Source of the DNA: an uncultured Bacteroidales bacterium
GTDB lineage: Bacteria; Bacteroidota; Bacteroidia; Bacteroidales; UBA932
DNA length: 37,066 bases
Direction: 5' to 3'
NCBI GenBank assembly: GCA_900320795.1
Contig: ONTQ01000014.1
Span: 1-37,066, forward strand
Shown: in pieces, positions 30,788 through 37,066 of the stretch
Position numbering within the stretch: the stretch's first letter is position 1
Layout: each line of letters opens with the position of its first letter
Notes under the pieces: generated by a model
Databases searched by the model: none
What the model saw: the letters and a program-made list of their open reading frames with translations, nothing else
Told to the model about the DNA's origin: nothing
Position numbers and translations under genes: made by a program

Positions 30788-33700
30788 ATGAAGGTCGGAA
30801 AAATCATACGGAATGTTGTACTGGGGTTCGCAGGAGTGGTCTTGCTGCTGCTCATCGGCCTGCAGATTGCTCTCCGGCCCAAAGTACTCACCGGCATGGT
30901 GAACGGTATCGCGACGGAACTGGTGGACGGAAAGGTGGAATTCCGGGAAATCAAAGCCCATGTCATCAAGAGTTTTCCCTTCCTGCATCTGGAGGCCGAA
31001 GATTTCTCTATTACCTACCCCAGTCCGCTGGTAGAGGGACGAACGGACACCCTGGCTTCGCTCCGCCGGCTGGATCTTTCGCTGGATTACGTCGCCCTGG
31101 CTAAGGGGAAATACAATGTCCACAACCTGGAACTCATCCGGCCACGCCTTTTCCTGCACTATTACGATTCCACCACCTCCAACCTGGACATTCTCCCTTT
31201 CGGGAAAGACAGCGTCAGATCAGACTCCCTGGACACACCGCTGGTCCTGCCGGAAATCAGCGTCCATCATGTGAGCCTGCAAGACCGTCCGCTGCTGCTT
31301 CTGATCACGCCCACAGATTCCGTAGCGATACGCATGGACGGTCTGGACGCCTCCTTCAAGGACAGGCAACTTGCGTTGGAGGCCGATGCCGGGGCATCGC
31401 TCCGCACGGCGGCCTACGGGCGTCTGCTAGTTCCCATCCATCTGGATGCGGACGCTTCGCTTCCCGAAACTGCACCCGGAGACCTGGCCGTTGACATCCA
31501 CCGCCTGAAACTGGGTCTTTCCTCCATCTGCCTGGACGGCGCCGGGAGCTTCCGGATAGCAGCGGACGGAAGGTTGGACATGGACCTTTCTGCCGCTATT
31601 AACGACTGTCCGCTGGGAGATTTGGCGAAAGAGTATCAGAACAATATCCCTTTCCTCAAGAAGATGGACACAGACGCCAGAATCAGCCTGGATGCCCAAG
31701 TGAAAGGTTCCTGGGGAGAAGGGCTTACGCCGCAGGTGAACGCACACCTCCTGGTTCCTCCCGCCTCCGTGGAGTATGAAGGAGTGGGACGCAAAGGCCG
31801 GCTGGCCGTAGATGCCTCCGTCAACACCGACGACCTGCAGGTCATCCATGCCGATATCAAGAAACTTTTCGTGGATATCGTGGGAGCCCGCATCAACCTG
31901 ACCGGCCATGCCCGGGACATCCTGGGAGAGGATCCGCTGTTGGGACTTGATGGCACCCTCCACGCCCGCGTGGATTCCCTTACCCGCGCCTTCACCCGTG
32001 AAATGGGAATCGAGGGCAACGGACAAATCGACGCCCGGCTCAGTGGCCGCGCCCGGCTTTCCCAACTGAACGCCGCACGAATCGGGAGCAGCGCCATCAA
32101 CTGCGACCTCGCCGCACGGGACCTGTACGTCGAGATGCCCTCCGACAGCCTGACGGCCAGGCTCCCCCGATTGGATGTCAACCTGGCCACCAAAGCCAAC
32201 AGCATTGACAGGAATCTCAAGAAGGGCGCCCGCGTCCTTGCCCTCAAGGCCGATGCCGACACCCTGGACGTGAACATCGGCCATATGTTCGTCAAGGGCG
32301 GCGGAGTCCGGCTCCTGCTGCAGAATTCGGCCGACATCCTCCGAGGTGGAAAAGAGCTGACAGCCCTGATGGGGCTTCTGAAAGTGAACAATTTACGTTT
32401 GAAAGACGAAGAAGGGTTAAGCCTGGGCCTCAAAGAGAATACGGAGACCTTCCGGGTGACACCGGCCACCCGGGAAAGACCTTCGCCAAGACTGTCCCTT
32501 ACCTCCGGAAGCAGGCGTCTGCGCCTCCGCACCGGCGAAAACATGTATGCCCTGCGAGACGCCACGTTCAAAGTGGCCGCTTCCAGGCATGTGACCCGGC
32601 AGAGGCCCCCACGGGACAGCACCCGCCGCTTTCGCCGCCTGCGTCCGCACACGAATGACGATTTCGCCCGGGCCGACATCCGGATCAACCTGGGAGAAAG
32701 CCTCAGGAAATATGTCCGCGAATGGGACATCAGCGGCCATCTGGACTTGGGCAGCGGCCGGGCTGTCCTGCCATCGTTCCCGCTCCGCACACGCGTAGAG
32801 GCCGTAAAAGGCTCTTTCGGGAGCGACACCCTGAACCTGCAGAGCATCACCCTGAAAGCCGGAGAATCGGACGTGACGGCAAGGGCACAGCTTTCGGGGC
32901 TCCGAAGGGCACTCGTCGGCCGGGGGCCCAGCCGCCTGAGGCTCAAGGCCGATGTCCAAAGCCAATACATCGACGTCAACGAACTCCTGCGGGGCTATGC
33001 GTATTATGCTACCTATTCGGCCCCCAAGACCCTTTCGGAGGCCAGTGACGAGGCAGTGGAGAAGGCTGTGGACCAGGCGCAGCTTCCGCCGGACAGCACC
33101 GTCAGCCGGCTGCTCGTACTGCCGTCCAATCTGGATGTGGATTTCTCGCTGGAAGCCAGCAGCATCAAATATGACAGTCTCCTCATAAGCTGGGCGGCGG
33201 CCGATGTAGCCATGCGGCAGCGCACCCTCCAGATTACCAATGCCGTCGCCGCCTCCAACATGGGGGACATCTATTTCGAAGGCTTCTACGCCACCCGCGC
33301 CAAGGACGACATAAAAGCCGGATTCGACCTCAACCTGGTGGACATTACGGCCGAAAAAGTAATTACCCTCTTCCCCGCCGTGGACAGCATCATGCCCATG
33401 CTTACCAGTTTCGGCGGAGACCTGAACTGCTCCCTGACCGCCACTTCGGACATCGATACGCTGATGAACCTCGTGAAGCCCTCCATCAACGGCATCATGA
33501 AGATTTCCGGCAAGGACCTCACGCTGAAAGACAGCAAGGAGTTCACCAAGATTGCCAACATGCTCATGTTCCGCAACCGGGCATCGGCCCATATCGACGA
33601 GATGACCGTCACAGGCATGGTCCGCAACAATGTATTGGAGGTGTTCCCCTTCGTGATGAATGTGGACCGGTATCAACTGGCTGCGAGCGGCATCCAGCAC

Positions 33701-34141
33701 CTGAACCGGCAGTTCGATTACCATATTTCAGTCATCCGCTCTCCCCTTCTGGTGAAATTCGGGCTCAATGCCCGGGGACAGGATTTCGACAAAATCCACT
33801 ACAGTCTAGGAAAAGCCAAGTATTTGAATGCGACCGTACCTGTTTATACCAGGCAACTGGATACCGTACAGTACAGTCTGGTAGCGGCCATCCACAATGT
33901 CTTTGAATTGGGTGTGGAAAAAGCCCTGCAGGAGAATCATACCGGTGAGTATCTGAAGCAGGCTTCCTCCCCGGAAAACGCGGACAGTCCGGCTCAGGAG
34001 CCCGCTCCCGATTCCATAGAGCATTTCTCTGCGCTCATCGAGCAGGTGGAAAAGCATGCCCGAAGCCGGCGGGACGCCTTGAAGGAAGAGATTATCGGCC
34101 TGGCCAAAGAGGCCGCCTTAAAAAAAGAAGACGATGAATAG
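30788..34141 (+). CDS. Large AsmA-like membrane-anchored protein
   Basis: The ATG at 30788 gives 1117 residues; the open frame upstream is antisense to the regulator gene. One membrane helix lies near residues 8-28, followed by L-R-P-K-V-L-T-G-M-V-N and a long beta-rich periplasmic region. The pattern resembles AsmA/TamB-like proteins, including the C-terminal AsmA-like region (I-N-G-I-M-K-I-S-G-K-D-L-T-L-K-D and S-G-I-Q-H-L-N). These proteins are thought to form long grooves that carry phospholipids between membranes or help outer-membrane assembly. The last segment is charged and may be a coiled coil. The gene overlaps the prmA start by 8 bases. Confidence 0.82.
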   Translation: MKVGKIIRNVVLGFAGVVLLLLIGLQIALRPKVLTGMVNGIATELVDGKVEFREIKAHVIKSFPFLHLEAEDFSITYPSPLVEGRTDTLASLRRLDLSLDYVALAKGKYNVHNLELIRPRLFLHYYDSTTSNLDILPFGKDSVRSDSLDTPLVLPEISVHHVSLQDRPLLLLITPTDSVAIRMDGLDASFKDRQLALEADAGASLRTAAYGRLLVPIHLDADASLPETAPGDLAVDIHRLKLGLSSICLDGAGSFRIAADGRLDMDLSAAINDCPLGDLAKEYQNNIPFLKKMDTDARISLDAQVKGSWGEGLTPQVNAHLLVPPASVEYEGVGRKGRLAVDASVNTDDLQVIHADIKKLFVDIVGARINLTGHARDILGEDPLLGLDGTLHARVDSLTRAFTREMGIEGNGQIDARLSGRARLSQLNAARIGSSAINCDLAARDLYVEMPSDSLTARLPRLDVNLATKANSIDRNLKKGARVLALKADADTLDVNIGHMFVKGGGVRLLLQNSADILRGGKELTALMGLLKVNNLRLKDEEGLSLGLKENTETFRVTPATRERPSPRLSLTSGSRRLRLRTGENMYALRDATFKVAASRHVTRQRPPRDSTRRFRRLRPHTNDDFARADIRINLGESLRKYVREWDISGHLDLGSGRAVLPSFPLRTRVEAVKGSFGSDTLNLQSITLKAGESDVTARAQLSGLRRALVGRGPSRLRLKADVQSQYIDVNELLRGYAYYATYSAPKTLSEASDEAVEKAVDQAQLPPDSTVSRLLVLPSNLDVDFSLEASSIKYDSLLISWAAADVAMRQRTLQITNAVAASNMGDIYFEGFYATRAKDDIKAGFDLNLVDITAEKVITLFPAVDSIMPMLTSFGGDLNCSLTATSDIDTLMNLVKPSINGIMKISGKDLTLKDSKEFTKIANMLMFRNRASAHIDEMTVTGMVRNNVLEVFPFVMNVDRYQLAASGIQHLNRQFDYHISVIRSPLLVKFGLNARGQDFDKIHYSLGKAKYLNATVPVYTRQLDTVQYSLVAAIHNVFELGVEKALQENHTGEYLKQASSPENADSPAQEPAPDSIEHFSALIEQVEKHARSRRDALKEEIIGLAKEAALKKEDDE

Positions 34142-34979
34142 TTTTGATTATCTGGAAGTTTCCGTAAAAATGAATCCTTTCACGGAAGAAATGGCCGAAA
34201 TCCTGACGGCCGAACTGTCCGAACTGCCTTTCGATTCTTTTGTGACGGAAGAACCTTACCTCAAATGTTACATCCAAACGTCGGAGTACAGGGCCTCGGA
34301 CGTGAAGGTGGTCCTGAGCGGCTATCCGGCCGTAGAAGCTTTCAGCGCCACGCCCGTACAAGGCCAGAACTGGAACCAGACCTGGGAAAACAGTTTCCAG
34401 CCCATCGTCGTGGATGGCACCGTCACGGTGAAGGCCAAGTTCAATGCCGATGTTCCCCGCACCCGTTTCAACATCTGGATAGACCCCCAGATGGCTTTCG
34501 GGACCGGCTATCACCATACCACTTACATGATGATGCAGCGGATGCTGGGGATTGAGGAAGCCATCAAGGGGCACAGCGTGGTGGACATGGGCTGCGGAAC
34601 GGCCATCCTGGCCATTCTGGCAGCCAAAATGGGGGCGCGGAAGGTCTTCGCCGTGGATATCGATGCCGTGGCTGCCCACTCGGCCTGGGGGAACGCCCGC
34701 TGGAACCGGGTAGGCACCCGTGTGGAGACCGCCTGCGGAGATGCCTCACTCCTGCAGATGGGCACCTACGATGTGCTCCTGGCCAATATCCATCGCAACA
34801 TCATCCTGGAAGACCTTCCCACCTATGTGCGGTCCCTTCGCCGCGGCGGGCATCTGCTTCTGAGCGGTTTCTTCACGACCGATACGCCCGCCATCTATGA
34901 GGCCGCCCTCTCCCTCGGGCTCACGTGGGCCGGAGAATCGGCCCGGGAAGGCTGGGCCTGCCTGGAATTCGTCAAGTAA
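34134..34979 (+). CDS. prmA: Ribosomal protein L11 methyltransferase
   Basis: The 281-residue protein has the PrmA layout: an N-terminal substrate-recognition domain (1-95), a linker with P-Q-M-A-F-G-T-G-Y-H-x-T-T, and a class I methyltransferase domain. The SAM-binding motif I is V-V-D-M-G-C-G-T at 149-156, with V-D-I-D at the acidic end of strand 2 and L-L-A-N-I-H-R-N-I in the catalytic loop. PrmA trimethylates ribosomal protein L11. Its ATG overlaps the end of the AsmA-like gene by 8 bases, so the two share a transcript. Confidence 0.94.
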   Translation: MNSFDYLEVSVKMNPFTEEMAEILTAELSELPFDSFVTEEPYLKCYIQTSEYRASDVKVVLSGYPAVEAFSATPVQGQNWNQTWENSFQPIVVDGTVTVKAKFNADVPRTRFNIWIDPQMAFGTGYHHTTYMMMQRMLGIEEAIKGHSVVDMGCGTAILAILAAKMGARKVFAVDIDAVAAHSAWGNARWNRVGTRVETACGDASLLQMGTYDVLLANIHRNIILEDLPTYVRSLRRGGHLLLSGFFTTDTPAIYEAALSLGLTWAGESAREGWACLEFVK

Positions 34980-34990
34980 TTTTTTTTCCT

Positions 34991-34998
34991 TATCTTTG
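34991..34998 (+). promoter_or_regulatory. -7 box of the outer-membrane-like protein gene (TATCTTTG)
   Basis: Full TAnnTTTG match just after the prmA stop, with TTC instead of TTG at the -33 position. The predicted leader is about 17 bases. Confidence 0.55.
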
Positions 34999-35018
34999 CA
35001 GTCTCAACTGTTAGTAAG

Positions 35019-35780
35019 ATGAAAAAAATTCTCACTTTTGTTATGGCGCTCTGCATCGCCACCGGAGCCTTTGCACAGGGATTCGGTTCGCATGCAGCGG
35101 GCATTAATGAAATGGAGATCGGAGACCGCTTCAATTTTGAGGTCATCAGTTACCTCCATTTCGGTTTCAACGGAATCGTAAAGAACGACAATATCTCCAG
35201 CAAAACCGGTCTTTTCAGCAGCCAGCAGTTCGGTCTCAACATGTTGGAACTCGGTTTCCTGCCCTATGAAGACGGAAAACTCTCCATCGGGGCCGATGTG
35301 GAATGGAACTGGTATCATCTCAACAAAGACTATGTTTGGGTTCCCCTGAGTGACGGCAGTTCCCAGAACTACACTTCCGGAGGTTCCATCCTGGGAGTTC
35401 TTCCCAAGGAAATAGCTGGGGTGAGCGAAGTGAAACGCTCCGTTTTCACCATCTGCACATTCGGCTTCCCCGTGAACTTCACCCATCATTTTGGGAAACT
35501 GGCCCTGCAGGTGGGCGTAACGCCGGAACTCAACCTCAACGGCCGTGTACAGTTCAAAGGGGTCAATTTTGCCGGCGAGAATGTGAATGACGCGCGTTCC
35601 GGCGCACGTTTCTCCAAGAATATCAAGACCAGCCTCTTTACCTGGAATGCACACGCAGCCATTTCCTATGGCGGTCTGGGCATTTACTTCAAGTACAGTC
35701 CCCAAAATGTGCTCCAACAGAACTATGGTCCCCAGTTCAACACCTTCACGGTGGGCCTGATTCTGGGTCTTGGAATGTAA
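35019..35780 (+). CDS. Predicted small outer-membrane beta-barrel protein, function unknown
   Basis: The 253-residue protein has a Sec signal peptide ending A-F-A-Q (residue 20). The mature part alternates polar and hydrophobic residues in strand-like stretches, many with aromatic ends (S-Y-L-H-F-G-F, W-N-W-Y-H-L, L-G-I-Y-F-K-Y). It closes with T-V-G-L-I-L-G-L-G-M. This resembles porin-family or PorT-like small barrels of Bacteroidota, but I do not recognise a specific family. It has its own promoter and stands between prmA and tRNA-Leu. Confidence 0.72.
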   Translation: MKKILTFVMALCIATGAFAQGFGSHAAGINEMEIGDRFNFEVISYLHFGFNGIVKNDNISSKTGLFSSQQFGLNMLELGFLPYEDGKLSIGADVEWNWYHLNKDYVWVPLSDGSSQNYTSGGSILGVLPKEIAGVSEVKRSVFTICTFGFPVNFTHHFGKLALQVGVTPELNLNGRVQFKGVNFAGENVNDARSGARFSKNIKTSLFTWNAHAAISYGGLGIYFKYSPQNVLQQNYGPQFNTFTVGLILGLGM

Positions 35781-35790
35781 CTTTTTACGC

Positions 35791-35808
35791 GCCGGGCGTC
35801 TTCCCGGC
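35791..35808 (+). other. Small GC-rich hairpin between the barrel gene and tRNA-Leu
   Basis: GCCGGG (35791-35796) pairs with CCCGGC (35803-35808) around a six-base loop. No T-run follows, so it is not a clear terminator. It lies 7 bases before the tRNA and could be a processing or 3'-end structure. Confidence 0.35.
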
Positions 35809-35815
35809 AACCCAT

Positions 35816-35897
35816 GCGGGTGTGTTGGAATTGGTAGACAACCCAGACTTAGGATCTGGTGCCTTACGGCGTATGGGTTCGAGTCCCTTCACCCGCA
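35816..35897 (+). tRNA. tRNA-Leu, anticodon TAG
   Basis: The acceptor stem GCGGGTG (35816-35822) pairs with CACCCGC (35890-35896), with discriminator A at 35897. The anticodon stem CCAGA/TCTGG encloses the loop CT-TAG-GA, with the anticodon at 35850-35852, reading CUA and, by wobble, other CUN codons. The long variable arm is typical of leucine tRNA. The CCA end is not encoded. Confidence 0.96.
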
Positions 35898-35956
35898 CGA
35901 ACTTACACTAACGCGCAGGCTTACGCTTCGTAAGTCCGCCCACGTTACCCACTCCC

Positions 35957-35985
35957 AAGCCCTCCCCTCGGGGGAGGGCTTTTTG
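35957..35985 (+). terminator. Rho-independent terminator after tRNA-Leu
   Basis: AAGCCCTCCCC (35957-35967) pairs with GGGGAGGGCTT (35971-35981) around a three-base loop, followed by T residues. Between it and the tRNA lies a small hairpin, CTTACG-ctt-CGTAAG (35920-35934). Confidence 0.85.
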
Positions 35986-35990
35986 TAGGA

Positions 35991-36848
35991 CTATTGGATT
36001 TCCGGGGTACTTGTGCCCGTATCCAGGGCGGGTTTATCCTTGGCATTTAAGGCGGAAATCACTGTGCTGCCCACCCTTTTTTCAATGTTCTCGCGGGCGT
36101 CTCCGGCAATGTTGCCACCTTCACGTGCAATTTGTCTGCTCTGTGAAAAGGTGTCCGGTTGGCGTGCTTGTGAGATGGCTTTGGTGGATACTTCGGCAAG
36201 CATATTCAAGACCAACTCTATGTCAGTCATATTGTCCCTTAGGTTTTCCTTCTTCAAACCCTTGAGGTCTTTATACTCCCGAACCGTGAGTCCACTCCAG
36301 GCTTTGGTCATTTCGTTCGTGAGGATGGCGTATTCTTTTTCCTTCTGTATACCTCTGGCTTTCCATTCATCGGTAAGCTCTTTGCGCATCTTAATGGACT
36401 GGAGACGTTGGTTAATCCAACTTTCAGAATAGCCTTTTGCCCTGTAGTAATCGGCCCCACGCAGGATAGCGAGTTCGGGATCCTGGATTTCATCGATACG
36501 CTCACTCGCAACGTTTGCGATCCACTGCTTGAAGGGCTCCGCCTTTGGCGATGGGATTGACTGAATAAGGCGGAATAGTTGCTGCTGGTCAGCAACATCC
36601 GTCTGGCGCATCTTGCCATCTGCGGCGCGCAATTTCAACTGGTGACAATTTGTCACCGTTTCATTTCCTTCCTCAACTAGCCTCTGTTTGAGTTTGTTCC
36701 AGTACTTCCTAGCCGTCAGATAGTCTTTACTATCTGTCAGGACCTCGCATACATCCACAATAGAGAAATACCATTTCTCCTCCTCCTGATTCCAGGCTGT
36801 TCTGATTCTCTTCTCTCCGAATAACTGGAGCGCTTCTTTATTTCCCAT
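35991..36848 (-). CDS. Bro-N domain protein (phage antirepressor/DinD-like)
   Basis: The 285-residue protein begins with a Bro-N-like domain (about 5-115; W-Y-F-S-I-V-D-V-C-E-V-L-T near 26-38, then A-R-K-Y-W-N-K-L-K). A second, helical charged region (about 120-225) follows, then a Ser/Gln-rich tail. Bro-N domains occur in phage antirepressors and in DNA-damage-inducible proteins of the DinD type, and bind DNA. The gene looks less GC-rich than its neighbours and uses different codons, so transfer is likely. It is alone on the minus strand between tRNA-Leu and the next gene. Target and trigger are unknown. Confidence 0.78.
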   Translation of the reverse strand: MGNKEALQLFGEKRIRTAWNQEEEKWYFSIVDVCEVLTDSKDYLTARKYWNKLKQRLVEEGNETVTNCHQLKLRAADGKMRQTDVADQQQLFRLIQSIPSPKAEPFKQWIANVASERIDEIQDPELAILRGADYYRAKGYSESWINQRLQSIKMRKELTDEWKARGIQKEKEYAILTNEMTKAWSGLTVREYKDLKGLKKENLRDNMTDIELVLNMLAEVSTKAISQARQPDTFSQSRQIAREGGNIAGDARENIEKRVGSTVISALNAKDKPALDTGTSTPEIQ

Positions 36849-36866
36849 AACTCACATCATTTTCTG

Positions 36867-36897
36867 CGAAATTAACCATTCTTCCCTGTAGAAACAA
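36867..36897 (-). promoter_or_regulatory. Bro-N promoter (TTG-N20-TAATTTCG)
   Basis: The minus strand reads TTG (36897-36895), 20 bases, TAATTTCG (36874-36867), one mismatch from consensus. Predicted leader is about 15 bases. Confidence 0.55.
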
Positions 36898-36950
36898 GGA
36901 AAAACTGCAATCCAAACAGATATATCGCTTCAAAGTCCTCAAGAATGGTT
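36874..36950. repeat. 10-bp inverted repeat spanning the Bro-N upstream region
   Basis: AACCATTCTT (36874-36883) and AAGAATGGTT (36941-36950) are perfect inverted copies separated by 57 bases. The left arm touches the -7 box and the spacer holds the -33 element of Bro-N. It may be an operator pair, a recombination site or chance. Confidence 0.4.
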
Positions 36951-36975
36951 TGATAATTGTCCCATTGCCCGCACG

Positions 36976-37002
36976 AAACTCCCTCTAACGGGGAGTTTTT
37001 TT
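36976..37002 (+). terminator. Plus-strand Rho-independent terminator with no clear gene before it
   Basis: AAACTCCC (36976-36983) pairs with GGGAGTTT (36991-36998) around a seven-base loop, then a T-run to 37002. No plus-strand gene lies between the tRNA terminator and this one. It may be the displaced original terminator of tRNA-Leu. Confidence 0.7.
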
Positions 37003-37014
37003 GTGCCTTTTTTG

Positions 37015-37022
37015 TATATTTG
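37015..37022 (+). promoter_or_regulatory. -7 box of the last gene (TATATTTG)
   Basis: Full TAnnTTTG match. The ATG at 37024 is too close to be used from this promoter, whereas the in-frame ATG at 37030 would lie about 4 bases into the transcript. Confidence 0.5.
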
Positions 37023-37029
37023 CATGGAT

Positions 37030-37066
37030 ATGTCAAAGAAAGAATGCATACAGGGCTTTTCGGACT
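37030..37066 (+). CDS. Start of an unidentified gene (cut by window edge)
   Basis: Twelve codons are visible, reading MSKKECIQGFSD from the ATG at 37030; an in-frame ATG at 37024 would add two residues. A -7 box directly precedes it. The fragment is too short to assign to a family. Confidence 0.5.
   Translation, partial: MSKKECIQGFSD

Larger units (their letters stand above)
35892..36977. mobile_element. Possible small insertion at the tRNA-Leu 3' end (flanked by a 10-bp direct repeat)
   Basis: CCCGCACGAA occurs at 35892-35901, covering the tRNA 3' end, and again at 36968-36977. In a wider window (35883-35901 against 36959-36977) 16 of 19 bases agree, as if the T-arm and acceptor end of the tRNA were duplicated. 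The interval carries only the Bro-N gene. The second copy is followed directly by a plus-strand terminator with no obvious gene before it. No integrase is seen, so this could only be a remnant; chance is not excluded. Confidence 0.4.

Noticed and set aside
37024-37066. Naming the last gene from its first residues
   Set aside because: The I-Q-G-F-S stretch loosely recalls HMG-CoA reductase N-termini, but twelve residues cannot support a family call.
1-37066. CRISPR array or prophage module
   Set aside because: No regularly spaced repeats, cas genes, integrase or phage structural genes were seen; only an isolated Bro-N gene.

Overview
The window is one stretch of a Bacteroidota chromosome, most likely order Bacteroidales and moderately GC-rich. 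The assignment rests on the SusC/SusD pair, BACON-domain lipoprotein glycosidases, recurring TTG-N20-TAnnTTTG promoters (the Bacteroidota -33/-7 type), a DUF4783 protein and a radical SAM/lipoprotein gene pair typical of the phylum. Genus cannot be told from sequence alone.

Positions 1-17567 form a beta-mannan (galacto/glucomannan) utilisation locus. A minus-strand operon starts at about 14280 and runs: GH5 subfamily-7-like mannanase, SusC porin, SusD, two surface glycan-binding lipoproteins built of IPT/TIG repeats, BACON-GH26 mannanase, BACON-GH5 (broken by a frame change with missing codons), a second GH26, and the first 44 codons of a GH130 mannosylglucose phosphorylase cut by the window edge. 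An AraC-type regulator lies upstream, and a GH36 alpha-galactosidase is transcribed divergently from it. A 17-bp motif, 16/17 identical, occurs before the mannanase operon and again between araC and GH36; it is a candidate operator. Together the genes would bind and cut mannan at the surface, import oligomers, remove galactose side chains and phosphorolyse the mannobiose-derived disaccharide.

Positions 17569-34979 are mostly housekeeping: an rlmH / NtrY-like giant histidine kinase / serine hydrolase operon; a DUF4783 protein; HrpB helicase; EF-P; a divergent radical SAM-SPASM enzyme and small lipoprotein; an NtrX-like AAA+ response regulator / cmk / ispH operon; a large AsmA-like protein; and prmA. 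Packing is very tight: starts overlap stops within operons, and four convergent gene pairs have stops overlapping or at most 1 nt apart.

Positions 34980-37066 hold an outer-membrane-like protein, tRNA-Leu(TAG) with a terminator, a less GC-rich Bro-N (phage antirepressor-like) gene that may sit in a 1.1-kb insertion at the tRNA 3' end, and the start of an unidentified gene.

The best candidate for a poorly understood system is the radical SAM/lipoprotein pair (26540-28009), whose two promoters are fully interlocked. Other notable points are the shared 17-bp motif, tandem C-terminal modules in a surface glycan-binding protein, the response regulator without a DNA-binding domain, and several promoters that leave almost no 5' leader.
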